Source: Voacanga thouarsii
Lineage: Eukaryota; Streptophyta; Magnoliopsida; Gentianales; Apocynaceae
Assembly: GCA_026120185.1 (NCBI GenBank)
Contig: JANUWF010002208.1
Location: 2,728,001 to 2,792,000 of the forward strand
Direction of reading: 5' to 3'
DNA: 64,000 nt
The stretch's first letter is position 1, and each line of letters starts with the position of its first letter. Below are positions 42,801 through 52,090 of the stretch, piece by piece. A program made the translations under genes and the position numbers. The notes below the pieces were generated by a model that was not told the origin of the DNA, ran no database searches, and saw only the letters and a list, made by a program, of their open reading frames with translations.

Positions 42801-44173
42801 GGCTTATGGTGGCCGAAAACAAGGAGCATAATGGTGAAGAAAAAGTCTGGTTATTTGAGGGATACTTTATGGAAGGTTGCTAAACTATGGTGGCTGGAAT
42901 TTTGGTAATCAATCAAGCATGATTGCAGGGATTTGTTGGAGAGATTTTCGGGCAGCCATGTCTGAATTTCATGCAGATAAGGGAGATAATGGAGCTCAGT
43001 TACTGAAGGTTTAAGGGAAGTTTATGCAGAACAAGGATGGGGTTTCGGCTGGGAGAGAATTAGGAAACAAAGCTGGACAGTTAGACTGCACAAGATTTTC
43101 GCTAGGCTGGAATTCCTAGACAATTTTTCGGCTGCCATTATCCAGCCAGCTTATAGAGATTTTGAAGGGGAATTTCAGGGGCTTTCAAGGCTGGTTTCCA
43201 GCCTTCTTCATGGAGGAAAAGCATGGCTAAGGTGCTGAACAAAATCTGAAAGAAAATAGCTTGGTTTTGGACCTCCAAAACTGCAATTTGCACAGGAATT
43301 TTTCTGGTTTTGCACCAGTTTTGTGCAGTCCGAAGATAGCTAGAAAAATCCAGATTCTAGGCTGAACAAAAAGGGCCTTTTTCTGGCAGCATTTGGGAGG
43401 GAATAATGGTTAAAAATTTCGACACCTTGAAGGCACACAAAGCTGGAAAATTTCAGTTCTATGCATGAAGGGAAATGAACCTAGCTAGAGTGAATTTTTA
43501 GCAAGTTCACTAGAGGGATTTATCCTCTTGGAATCTCCCACAACTCTTCCACATTTTCAGACCATAAGATGCCTTTCACTAAGACATTTTGATCCTACAA
43601 AACCACAGTACTTTACTGAAATTTCTGGAAAGGAAATGGCTAGAACAACTTGATCAAACTAATGAGTTGAGAAATAAGGAAAATTAAAGATCAAGGGGAA
43701 ATGAATTCCCCTTAGGAAATTCGTGTAGGGCAAAGGAGTAGAATGAGGATACTTCTAACATGTCTCTCTAAGGACAACATCTCTACCCTACTCCAAGCAC
43801 ATAAAATCGAAATTATTACTTCCTAAGCAAAAATAAAATTTAACCAAGCTAAAGCTCCTATGATGGAATTTGAACCCAAGACCTCAAGAACTAATTCTAA
43901 GGCTCTAACCACTATACCACAACAACTCTTGTTCTCATTTCCCTTCTAAAAAAAATATTTTCTATTCAATCCTCAAGCTATCTCCCTTTTTCCACCTCAA
44001 GCAAAATTACCATTTTGCCCTTCTCAAGCAATACCCACAACCAAGCCTTCAAGACAATAAAGCTCAAATCCAAAACACAGAAAATCATATAAAAATATAT
44101 TTAAACATGCAATAAAGTATGATATGCATCCCAACCCCCTTACTCCAAGACTGGTTTTGACTTGGGTTTCACA
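39821..44173 (-). repeat. Solo LTR of the Del family nested in the Del internal region (4353 bp)
   Basis: Same LTR, flanked by CTAAC at 39816-39820 and 44174-44178. It splits the host reading exactly: EQLEELV ends at 44174 and [10 protein letters not shown] starts at 39818. So a second Del-family element inserted into the first and was reduced to one LTR by LTR-LTR recombination. The flanking LTRs at 32739 and 46869 resemble each other more closely than either resembles this copy (for example the GCAGACTGACAAAAG region and the AT tract at 41468-41486). (AG)n is at 42220-42238. Confidence 0.93.
43865..43921 (-). ncRNA. tRNA-like Pol III promoter block in the Del solo LTR
   Basis: The cleanest of three copies. 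Minus strand: TGTGGTATAGTGGTTAGAGCC (A box, 43901-43921) and GGGTTCAAATTCC (B box, 43865-43877), 23 bases apart. Both match the internal promoter of tRNA genes (TRGYNNARNNGG and GGTTCRANNCC). An exact acceptor stem is not visible, so it is not a tRNA gene but a tRNA-derived head, as in plant SINEs. It lies about 250 bases inside the LTR in element sense. Confidence 0.6.
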
Positions 44174-44984
44174 CTAACTCCTCTAACTGTTCCTTCAGCT
44201 CTTTCAACTCTGCCGGTGCTATCCGATACAGGGTTCGCGATACTAGTTCCACTCCTGGAACTAAATCTATGGTAAATTCCACCTCTCGGCTGGGAGGTAG
44301 CGAATCAAGCTCCGTTGGGAACACATCAAGTAAATCCTTCACCACTTCGGTGTCCTCCAGAGTGCACTGGTCCTTCGACTTGTTTATCACGTAAGCCAGA
44401 TAACCTTGACACCCTTGCCTCAGTAATTTCCGGGCCTTAGCCCCTGCAATCAAATACTTAAGTTCTTTCACCCTCTTGCCATTAAATTCCAACACATCAC
44501 AACACGGTCTGACGAACTGGACCGTCTCATTCTTACAGTCTACCCTAGCCCCATGCTTGGCTAACCAGTCCATCCCCAAAATCAGGTCATAATCCTCAAT
44601 GTCCAATACTATTAAATCTCCCTCCAGACTTTCTCTCCCCACATTAATTTTACAATCTTTCACATACCGATCTGCTTGCACCATTTTCCCCAAAAGTGTG
44701 CTCACCACTAAAATGAAAGGTAGCTCCACTTCATCCTAACCCAAATGACATGCACACAACTTGTTTATATAGGAATGAGTAGAGCTAGGATCAATCAAAG
44801 CAGTAACGGAATGTCCTTGAATAGTGAACATACCTTCCACCACCGCTGCATCGGCCCCAACTTCCTCTCTATTGAGAGCGAATACCTTGGCCTTCACTTG
44901 CGGCTTCGGTGCTCCACTCCCGGATGCTCCCGTGGTGTTGGCTCAATTAGGCCCCGGGTTCTGAGCCAGGTTTCCTTGCCTGAC
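44174..44984 (-). pseudogene. pol: Del protease and linker to RT
   Basis: Frame 44729-44169 begins just past a TAG and holds DLIVLDIEDYDLILGMDWL (about 44555-44610), the conserved second half of a chromovirus protease, then the linker ending APAELKELKEQLEEL (44175-44220). The active site is upstream at about 44785-44815 and reads IDPSSTHSYI, with Pro-Ser where most have Ser-Gly or Pro-Gly. Del elements commonly have DPG or DSG here, so the catalytic Gly appears lost. Confidence 0.85.
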
Positions 44985-46022
44985 TCAGTGTAACTTGGGG
45001 TAGGTGTTCCTCAAGTGGTTCGAGTCGCCACAGTGATAGAATTTCCTTTCACCACCATTGGACCAACAATTCCTCTCGGTGTGGCCTTTCCTTCCACACT
45101 GCTTACATGATGGGAGATTCGGGGCAGGTCTACCCGGTGCTGTCCGAGCTTGCTTTCCCCGATTCTGCCATTGGTGATTAGCGGGGTGTTTGTGGGGTTG
45201 CGGTCTCAGGAAGTGTCCCTGCGGTTGTCTTGGCGGCTGGAATGGTTTTGCCACCATCCTGCTGCGGTCCTCATTTTTCGTTCGAGTAACTGCGTCTACA
45301 GCCCCCGAATAGGTTGTCGGTGGAGCAGGTGCCAATGCTCTCCTCAACTCCAGTCTCAGCCCCTTGATGAACTATCTCATCCTATTCTGCTCGGTGTCCA
45401 CCAATCTCTAGCAGTATTTGGACAACTGGGTGAACCGAGCCGTGTACTAGGCCACCGACATGCTTCCCTACCTCAGATTCTGAAATTCGTCTTCTCGCTT
45501 CTCCACAATCCACTAAAGGATGTACTCAACCCTAAAGGCTTCAACGAAGTTGGACTACGTCCATTCTTGCTCGACCATTTCCCAGTCGTCTTGGACCCGC
45601 TGCCACCATACCCGAGCTGGTCCTCTCAATAGGAAAGCCGCAAAGTTAACCATCCGCTCCTCAATGTATTGGAACGTTGCGAAAATATCCTCCATTTGCT
45701 CAACCTATTGTTCAACCTTCTGATCTTGCTCAGCTTCGCCCATGAAAACGGGCGGTTGAAACTTCAAGAACCGCTCTAACGCCTCATCTTCCCCTCTAAG
45801 GTTCCTTCGCTCGGTCAAAGTCTGTAGAATCTCGGCCACCTTAGTGAGTGTCTGGCCCATTGACACATCAACCGGTGCATCGGACCCCATTCCCATCTCT
45901 GGATCACTACTTCCATTACCCCGATTGGGTGATTGCATCTGCTCAGTCTCAACTTCCGGTGCTACATGATCTGCCTCCGGAATCCTTCTGCCTGAAGAAA
46001 CTGCACGGTGCTTGGGTGCCAT
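44985..46022 (-). pseudogene. gag: Del gag
   Basis: Start at ATG 46022 (MAPKHRAVSSGRRIPEADH). The capsid region begins FLKFQPPVFMGEAEQD (about 45720-45765). A TAG at about 45705 interrupts it; it continues in other frames with RVWWQRV-type sequence around 45595-45620 and stops near 45480, 45445 and 45375. The nucleocapsid frame 45347-44985 has one good knuckle CKQCGRKGHTERNC (45066-45107) and a second in which two Cys are replaced (FYHCGDSNHLRNTY). Packages the genome. Broken. Confidence 0.85.
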
Positions 46023-46270
46023 TCTAAACCATACCCCAAATGTTAAGTGTATGCATTCAAGGATCAAATCATTTTAGTTGCACATGCATTCAAGCCAGAA
46101 TGTATGTAAAAGGAAATCGGATGTAAGTTTTGTCTAAGGAATAAATTCTCTTTCAAAAATGGACTTGCATAAAATCAAAATTCTGATAGAAAGTAGAATT
46201 AAAAATCCTTGTCATAAAAATCCATGGAAAACAATAAATAAACATCCAAATTGAAATAACTCCTAATCCT

Positions 46271-46759
46271 CTAATCCTCATCAGAACCCTCATCATCAGC
46301 CTCATACAACCAACCCCCAGAGTTCTTAGAAAAATCTACCCCATCCCCGCTGGCAAATCCCTCCATTGGCTCCTTCCCAGGGCGCCTAGAACTCTCCCTG
46401 GGCTCAACTCGACTGAAAGAATGAAGGAAAGAAGGCCTAGGTGGAGACTCGTAGTCTATCTCTCCCGGGTCATCACTATCGGCTGCTATGTCCACCTCGG
46501 GATTAGGAGGGTGGGGTCCAGGCTCCACTACTATCACCTCATCCTCACTGTCAGAGCTTATGTCTATCACCGGAATTGGGGGTGGCTCAAGGATCTGGAC
46601 CTCGTCATCACTGCTATACTCCATAGGATTAACCTTATTATCACTGTTATCCTCCATAGGGATAACTGGCTGAGGGGTAGGTTGGGGAACTGGAAGGTCT
46701 TCCTGATATATAGGGATAGGCGGGTGCCATTGCTGCTCTTTTCTCGCGGTTCTACGCAT
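46271..46759 (-). CDS. Intact acidic pre-gag ORF of the Del element (162 aa)
   Basis: An unbroken frame from ATG 46759 (MRRTARKEQQWHPPIPIYQE) to a stop at 46271, between the PBS and gag. It is Pro-rich first, then strongly acidic with repeated Asp/Ser/Glu blocks: MEDNSDNKVNPMEYSSDDEV, VIDISSDSEDEVIVVEPG, DIAADSDDPGEID, and a final DDEGSDED. Blocks of hydrophobic residues followed by SDSEDE resemble SUMO-interacting motifs. No known domain recognised. Long leaders of chromoviruses usually lack coding sequence, and this frame has survived while gag and pol have many stops. Alternatives are chance or the low density of CAG/CGA/TGG codons. Function unknown. Confidence 0.55.
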   Translation of the reverse strand: MRRTARKEQQWHPPIPIYQEDLPVPQPTPQPVIPMEDNSDNKVNPMEYSSDDEVQILEPPPIPVIDISSDSEDEVIVVEPGPHPPNPEVDIAADSDDPGEIDYESPPRPSFLHSFSRVEPRESSRRPGKEPMEGFASGDGVDFSKNSGGWLYEADDEGSDED

Positions 46760-46853
46760 TCTAACTATCCTACAACATAAACAAGATAAATTAGATAAAG
46801 ATTTTAAACTTAAATAAATGGAACATATATCATCAATATTTGCCTATAACCTA

Positions 46854-46866
46854 GGCTCTGATACCA
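46854..46866 (-). promoter_or_regulatory. Del primer-binding site (tRNA-iMet)
   Basis: Minus strand TGGTATCAGAGCC, two bases inside from the 5' LTR. It is the same primer as used by Copia A and Copia C. Confidence 0.92.
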
Positions 46867-49170
46867 CTTGTAACACCCCGCTACCTAGGCCTGCCAGGGC
46901 CGGGGATATCGCCCCGTCCGAAGGACAATGGGTCTTTATAACTAGGTCACACAAATAAAATAGCGGAATAAAAATAATACTTTAACTTAAAATTTAATAC
47001 AACCCAAGAATAAATCCAAGAATACCATAAACAAATCCATAATAAAATTTATCCACTCTCATATCCCCCAAAGCATTACACAAAAAAAATTTATCAGAAA
47101 GTCTTCTGAGGTAAGAAATATCTAGCTACTCATCCCCACAGCAGGATCGACCTGAAATTATGGTAAAAATGGTGGTGAGACAGAAATCTCAGTAAGTCCG
47201 TGTGTGCTTTGAGTGTCCAGTGGAAATAGTTCATGACTGCAAAGTATAAAACCTCTATAAGAGAATACTGGCAAGCAATAAACATTAGTCAAAATCAAGA
47301 GTGGTGTTTTGGCTTTTCCAACCATACATAATCAATAAAATCAACCACTCAAAAAGGTGGTCATGGGTTACCACACGTTGGGCCCTATAACCGGTCAGAA
47401 TGCCGACACTCTGTGCAGACTGACAAAAGATAGGTGATCGGCCTACCAGGCAAGATATTCCTCCTTCTCTATACCCAAACAAGAACCGGGTGTCCATTCC
47501 GATAAAACACAATCACTTAACTGAAAAATAAACTGCTAGCTCGGACCGGCACGACCTACTGGACTGACATCTTATCCGGGAAGGACTCATCCCTCAGAGG
47601 TGACCACCTACTGAGAGACTTACCCTAACCCTTCAAAGACTAGCCCTAGTAATCCATCCTTATTGAGTACTCAACGACGTTTCCCACTTGGGAGAACACC
47701 ATTCTACATTGAAATGGCAATTAAGGGTTTTCAAAGTCTTTGTCAAAATTAGTTTTGGAAAGAGTTTTGAGTTAGAGTAAATCTGCTTATTGGTTTTCAA
47801 ATAGTTTGTTTATCTGACATAAGAAAGAAGTTAATCCTCAATTGCCTTTGCAGAACTAAATGTCCATGTACTCTACATTTGACTTGCCATAATAAATATT
47901 TTACATCAATCGGATTTTATGTAGGAGCTTACCCGATCCTTAGCTTGAATAAAATAAAGGTCTTCAACAGTTGTCCTAACCCCGCCTGGGGTAAATATAA
48001 AGCGCAATCAAGCCAAAATCCACTTTCATAAATAAGACTAGTTCAATTCACTACTACCGTGATCCTAGTGTCCCAAGTTTTAAAGGCCAAATAATAAATA
48101 AAATGGCTTTATAAACTAAGTCTAGTTTGATATTTAAATAATTAGTGTTTTGGGAAATAGGTACTAATAAGTTGAAGGTTTAAATCTTGCTAAGAAAAAT
48201 TTAGAGTTTATTTGATGAAGAGTTCTAGGTGGTATTAGGTAAAATAATGATTTATTAATAATTTAGTTGTTAAAAAATAATTGATAACTAAAATTAGTTG
48301 AAAATAAATTTTAATGAGTCTTGCTTGAAAAATAATAAATAAATTTTAATAGATTTTGATTAAAATATAATAATTAAAATTTAATAATAAATATTTTACT
48401 TATTATTATTATTTCCATAAAAGGCTTTATTTGATCATATAATACCTATATATTTTATTTCTTTCAAAACCACTATTTAATTAACTAAAATATCCTTATT
48501 ATATATATAATAGTCCAAATCTACCTTCCTAGTGTTTTTTTGAATTTACTAGAAAAATTATAATATTAAATATTTTATTGATGAAATAAAATTACCATTG
48601 GGACAACTAGATCATGATCATATTTCTATTGCTAACTACAATCATGAATATATGCATCCCTTCGATTTATCAAATCATCCAAATCATGCATAATAGCATA
48701 GATCATAAATTTATCAAGACATGATCTAACCTCTACTAGCATAAATATAATCATGGCTTCAATAATCTAACACGAATATAAATCCTATTCACCAAAGGTG
48801 ACATAATCTCTAGCATACTTGATCGCAAATACTACCTATGACATGGAGGCATGCATTAAACCCTAAAAACACCCTACAATCAACCAAGATAATCAACTCA
48901 TGCATAGATCCCATCTCCATCATAAACACACATTTATTAATGCTTCAATCTCAACTCATCACAACAATACATGCTCAAGCCCTATTCATAATCCATCTTC
49001 TACTAATATCATCCTAGAGACATGAATCTAGAATTTAAAAGGGGGGTTAAAAAGGCCTGCTTGATTGGTGAATACCTTGAAGGAGTTTCGAATGGATCTC
49101 AACTCCTAGATGTCTAAATCCGTCCAAGGAAGATGAAGAAAGCATGGCCATGGTTGATGAAATCATTCGG

Positions 49171-49172
<2 letters not shown>

Positions 49173-49215
<43 letters not shown>
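49173..49215. repeat. (AG)n microsatellite in the Del 5' LTR
   Basis: About 43 bp of AG, the longest of the three copies. Confidence 0.9.
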
Positions 49216-49217
<2 letters not shown>

Positions 49218-50857
49218 CATTAGCATGCTTATTCATATGTATATTCATTAGAGATCAAAGATTAGAGAAGATGAAGTTGTTTGAACAAACCTACCTTGAA
49301 GGTGTTCTTGAGCCTTCACAAAATTTCTGATTTTTTATCTAAAAGAGCAAGTTGGATTTTGGAGTGTGATGTTAAAACTGGTATGGATGGACTCCCGGTA
49401 GTGTATAGATGAAATTTTGAATTTTTAGAAGAAGTTTGAAGTGATTTGGAGAGGTATTAGGCGAAAGGAAGGAGTAGGTGTTCTTGGTGTGCTATGTGTT
49501 CTTGAAGGTTGAAGAGAGTAGAGAGGTTTTGTTCAAGACTGGCCGAATATCTAAAGGGATTAGGGTTGGCCGACTGCTTGTAGGGTTTTGGTAGATGATT
49601 TTTTTGTTTGGAAGGGAAAAGGAAAGGCTAGTTGTTGAAATCCTTAAAGAATATTTTTAGGAAGCAAATTTGGAAACTAAATATAACAAGAATATCTTTG
49701 ATTATTGGAGAGCTTTTGGGAAGCTGCCATGGCCGACTGCTTGTGCAGTATTTCGGCTGGATGAAAGCTGGTTGAAGGAGGCTAAGGGTGGCCGAAAATA
49801 AGGAGTATAATGGTGAAGGAAAGGTCTAGTCGTTTAAGGGATATTTTGTGGAAGGTTGCTAAATTTTGGTAGCTGAAATTTTGGTATCCAACAAGGTATG
49901 ATTGCAGTAATTTTTTTGAAAATCTTTTAGGGCAGCCATGATTGGATTTTCGTGCAGAAGCTTGGGGAGGACAATGGAGTTTAGTTCATGGCTGTTTAAG
50001 GATGGTTTGTGCAGAAGAAGGGTGGAGTTTTAGCTAGGGCTGAATTAAGAAACAAGCTAGGAAAAAATTCTGCATAGGATTTTCACAAGGGCTGGAATTT
50101 TCTGGGCAGTTTTAGCTGCCATCTTCCAGCCGATTTGCAGAGGATTTGAAGGCCATTTCAGAGGTCTTTCAAGTCTGGTTTCCAGCCTTCTTTATGGAGG
50201 AAAAACGTGGCTAAGATGCTGAACAAAAACTGAAAGAAAATAGCTTGATTTCGGTTCGGACCTCCAAAGCTGCGAATTTGCCCAGGGATTTTTCTGGTTT
50301 TGCACAGCCTTTGTGCAGTCCGAAAATGGCCAGAAAAATTCAGGTTTCAAAGCTGATCAAAAGGGCTATTTTCTGGCAGCATTTGGGAGGGAATAATGGC
50401 TAAGAATTTCGACACCTTGTAGGCACAAGAAGCTGGAAAAATTTCAGTTCAATACATGAAAGAAAATGAACCTAGCTAGAGTGAAGTTTTAGAAAGTTCA
50501 CTAGGGAAATTAATTCACTTGGAATCCTTCCCCCTCTTCCATGGTTTCAGTCCATAAGATGTCTTTCACTAAGACATTTTGAACCTCCAAAGCCACAGCA
50601 CATTGCTAGAATTTTTTTAGAATAAAACTGGCTTGAACAAATTGAACAAACTAATGAATTGAGAAATAGGAAAAATTAAGGATCAAGAGGAAATGAATTC
50701 CCCTTAAGAATTTTGTGTAGGGTAAAAGAGTAAGATTAAGATACTCCTATCATGCCTCCCTTAGGATAACACCTCTACCCTATTCTAAAGCACCTAAGGC
50801 CGAAAATATCACTTCCCAAGCAAAAATAAAATTCAATCATGCTATAGCTCTAATGAT

Positions 50858-50914
50858 GGAATTTGAACTCAAGACCTCAAAAATTAATTCCAAAGCTCTA
50901 ACCACTAAACCACA
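50858..50914 (-). ncRNA. tRNA-like Pol III promoter block in the Del 5' LTR
   Basis: Minus strand TGTGGTTTAGTGGTTAGAGC (50895-50914) and GAGTTCAAATTCC (50858-50870). Third copy of the block described at 43865-43921. Confidence 0.5.
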
Positions 50915-51170
50915 ACAACTCTTGTCTTTATTTTCTCCCTAAAATATTTTTCCTATTTAATCCTCAAGCTATCTCCCCATTTTCACCTCAAGCAAAAACT
51001 ACCATTTTGCCCTTCTCACTCAATATTCACAATCAAGCCTTCTAAACAATAAAACGTAAATCCAAAGCACATAAAATCATATAAAAATATATTTAAACAT
51101 GCAATAAAATATGATATGCATCCCAACCCCTTTACTCTGAGGTTGGTTTTGACTGGGGTTTCACATTGGG

Positions 51171-51717
51171 CATTTGTGCTAAAGCTTCAACTAGTAGAAT
51201 ATTGATATGCACTTGCTTAAACATTTTCAAGAATTTATGAAACTGTTTATCATCCTTCTCCTTCTTAAGTCTTCCTGGATATGGGATAAGAGCAGTGGAT
51301 CCTAGCACGTTTTTGCCAGCTTTCTCTTCTTCTGATTAGTTGGACGGTGCTGTCTCTGTTACTTTGCGTGGTGCCATTGGCACTCTGTATGCTTCATCCT
51401 GCTCCTACTCTACTTGTGTATGCTTGATCAAACTCTCTAACTGCTTCCTACTACGAAGTATAACTACCCTGGTGTGTTCCCCTTGATTATTTTCCTTTTG
51501 CCCATCTTGAATTGTCTTTGCCAATTGTCCAAGCCTGGTGTTCCAATTTGACAAGTAAAGATTCTTGTGTCCTAAGCAACTCATCCATTGTTTGAAAATG
51601 CACATTTACTGTAGTGGCAAAATTCACAAATAGATCTTCAATAGGTGGTTTCATTGAATACTCCCTATATTCTTCAAGATGATGTGCTTGATCATCTTGA
51701 TGAGATTCCCAAGCCAT
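51171..51717 (-). pseudogene. gag: Athila gag, C-terminal part
   Basis: Frames 51717-51487 and 51605-51405 overlap after a frame change and hold PPIEDLFVNFATTVNVHFQTM, then LGQLAKTIQDGQKENNQGEH and VVILRSRKQLESL, the typical Athila gag tail (GQLA, then LRSGKQL). Leftward to 51171: STALIPYPGRLKKEKDDKQ and FHKFLKMFKQVHINILLVEA, ending LAQMP at the Del insertion; it resumes at 32738. The capsid domain that should precede has no match between 51718 and the PBS, so this gag was deleted internally. Confidence 0.83.
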
Positions 51718-52065
51718 TCATATCAAGTCCTCCTCCAAATATACTCCCTAAAAAAAAGATAAACAATGACTATGATTTAAACAAATAGTTAAATCAAATC
51801 AACGCTAAATCAATGTCCTCCAAATTAATGACTCCAAAAATAGTTAATGGTTGTGATTTAAACAAATTAACCAAAAATAAAAGAAAAAGTTAATATAAAT
51901 AAGAAGCCTCTAAAACAAAAGTCTAAAAGCAAAAACATCTAAAATCAAAGTATCCTAAAAAGTAAATATATCAACTACCAAAGTAAAGTAAAAATTAAAG
52001 ATACTAACAAGGTAAAACAAAGATTGAATCAACAAAAGTCAAGTGTTTTCATGATATTGATGATA
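51718..52065 (-). other. Athila leader with missing capsid coding region
   Basis: AT-rich, full of stops in all frames. No capsid motif is seen. It joins the PBS directly to the gag tail. Confidence 0.5.
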
Positions 52066-52084
52066 GATCCTAGACAATAGTGCC
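52066..52084 (-). promoter_or_regulatory. Athila primer-binding site, decayed
   Basis: Minus strand TGGCACTATTGTCTAGGATC. The Athila norm is TGGCGCCGTTGCCGGGGA; nearly every difference is C-to-T or G-to-A, as expected from loss of methylated cytosines. Confidence 0.7.
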
Positions 52085-52090
52085 AAAACT

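Larger units (their letters stand above)
32739..51165 (-). mobile_element. Del/Tekay chromovirus with 4.3 kb LTRs
   Basis: LTRs at 32739-37061 and 46869-51165 read TGTAACACCCCG...GGTTTCACA on the plus strand. TTGGG is duplicated at 32734-32738 and 51166-51170. The internal region is minus strand: PBS 46866-46854, a pre-gag ORF, gag, protease, RT, RNase H, integrase, chromodomain and PPT. It is split by a solo LTR of the same family (39821-44173). After removing that LTR the internal region is only 5.45 kb, so the LTRs outweigh it. Chromodomain at the end of integrase plus LTR ends GGGGTGTTACA place it in Del/Tekay. Confidence 0.95.
46869..51165 (-). repeat. Del 5' LTR (4297 bp)
   Basis: Matches 32739-37061 from end to end. 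The (AG)n tract at 49173-49215 is longer than in the other copies. tRNA-like block at 50858-50914. Followed by the TTGGG duplication. Confidence 0.95.

Noticed and set aside
32739..51165. Reading the three 4.3 kb repeats as two tandem Del elements sharing an LTR
   Set aside because: The middle LTR has its own CTAAC duplication and cuts one continuous protease-RT reading, and the outer LTRs share TTGGG. That is a nested solo LTR, not a tandem.
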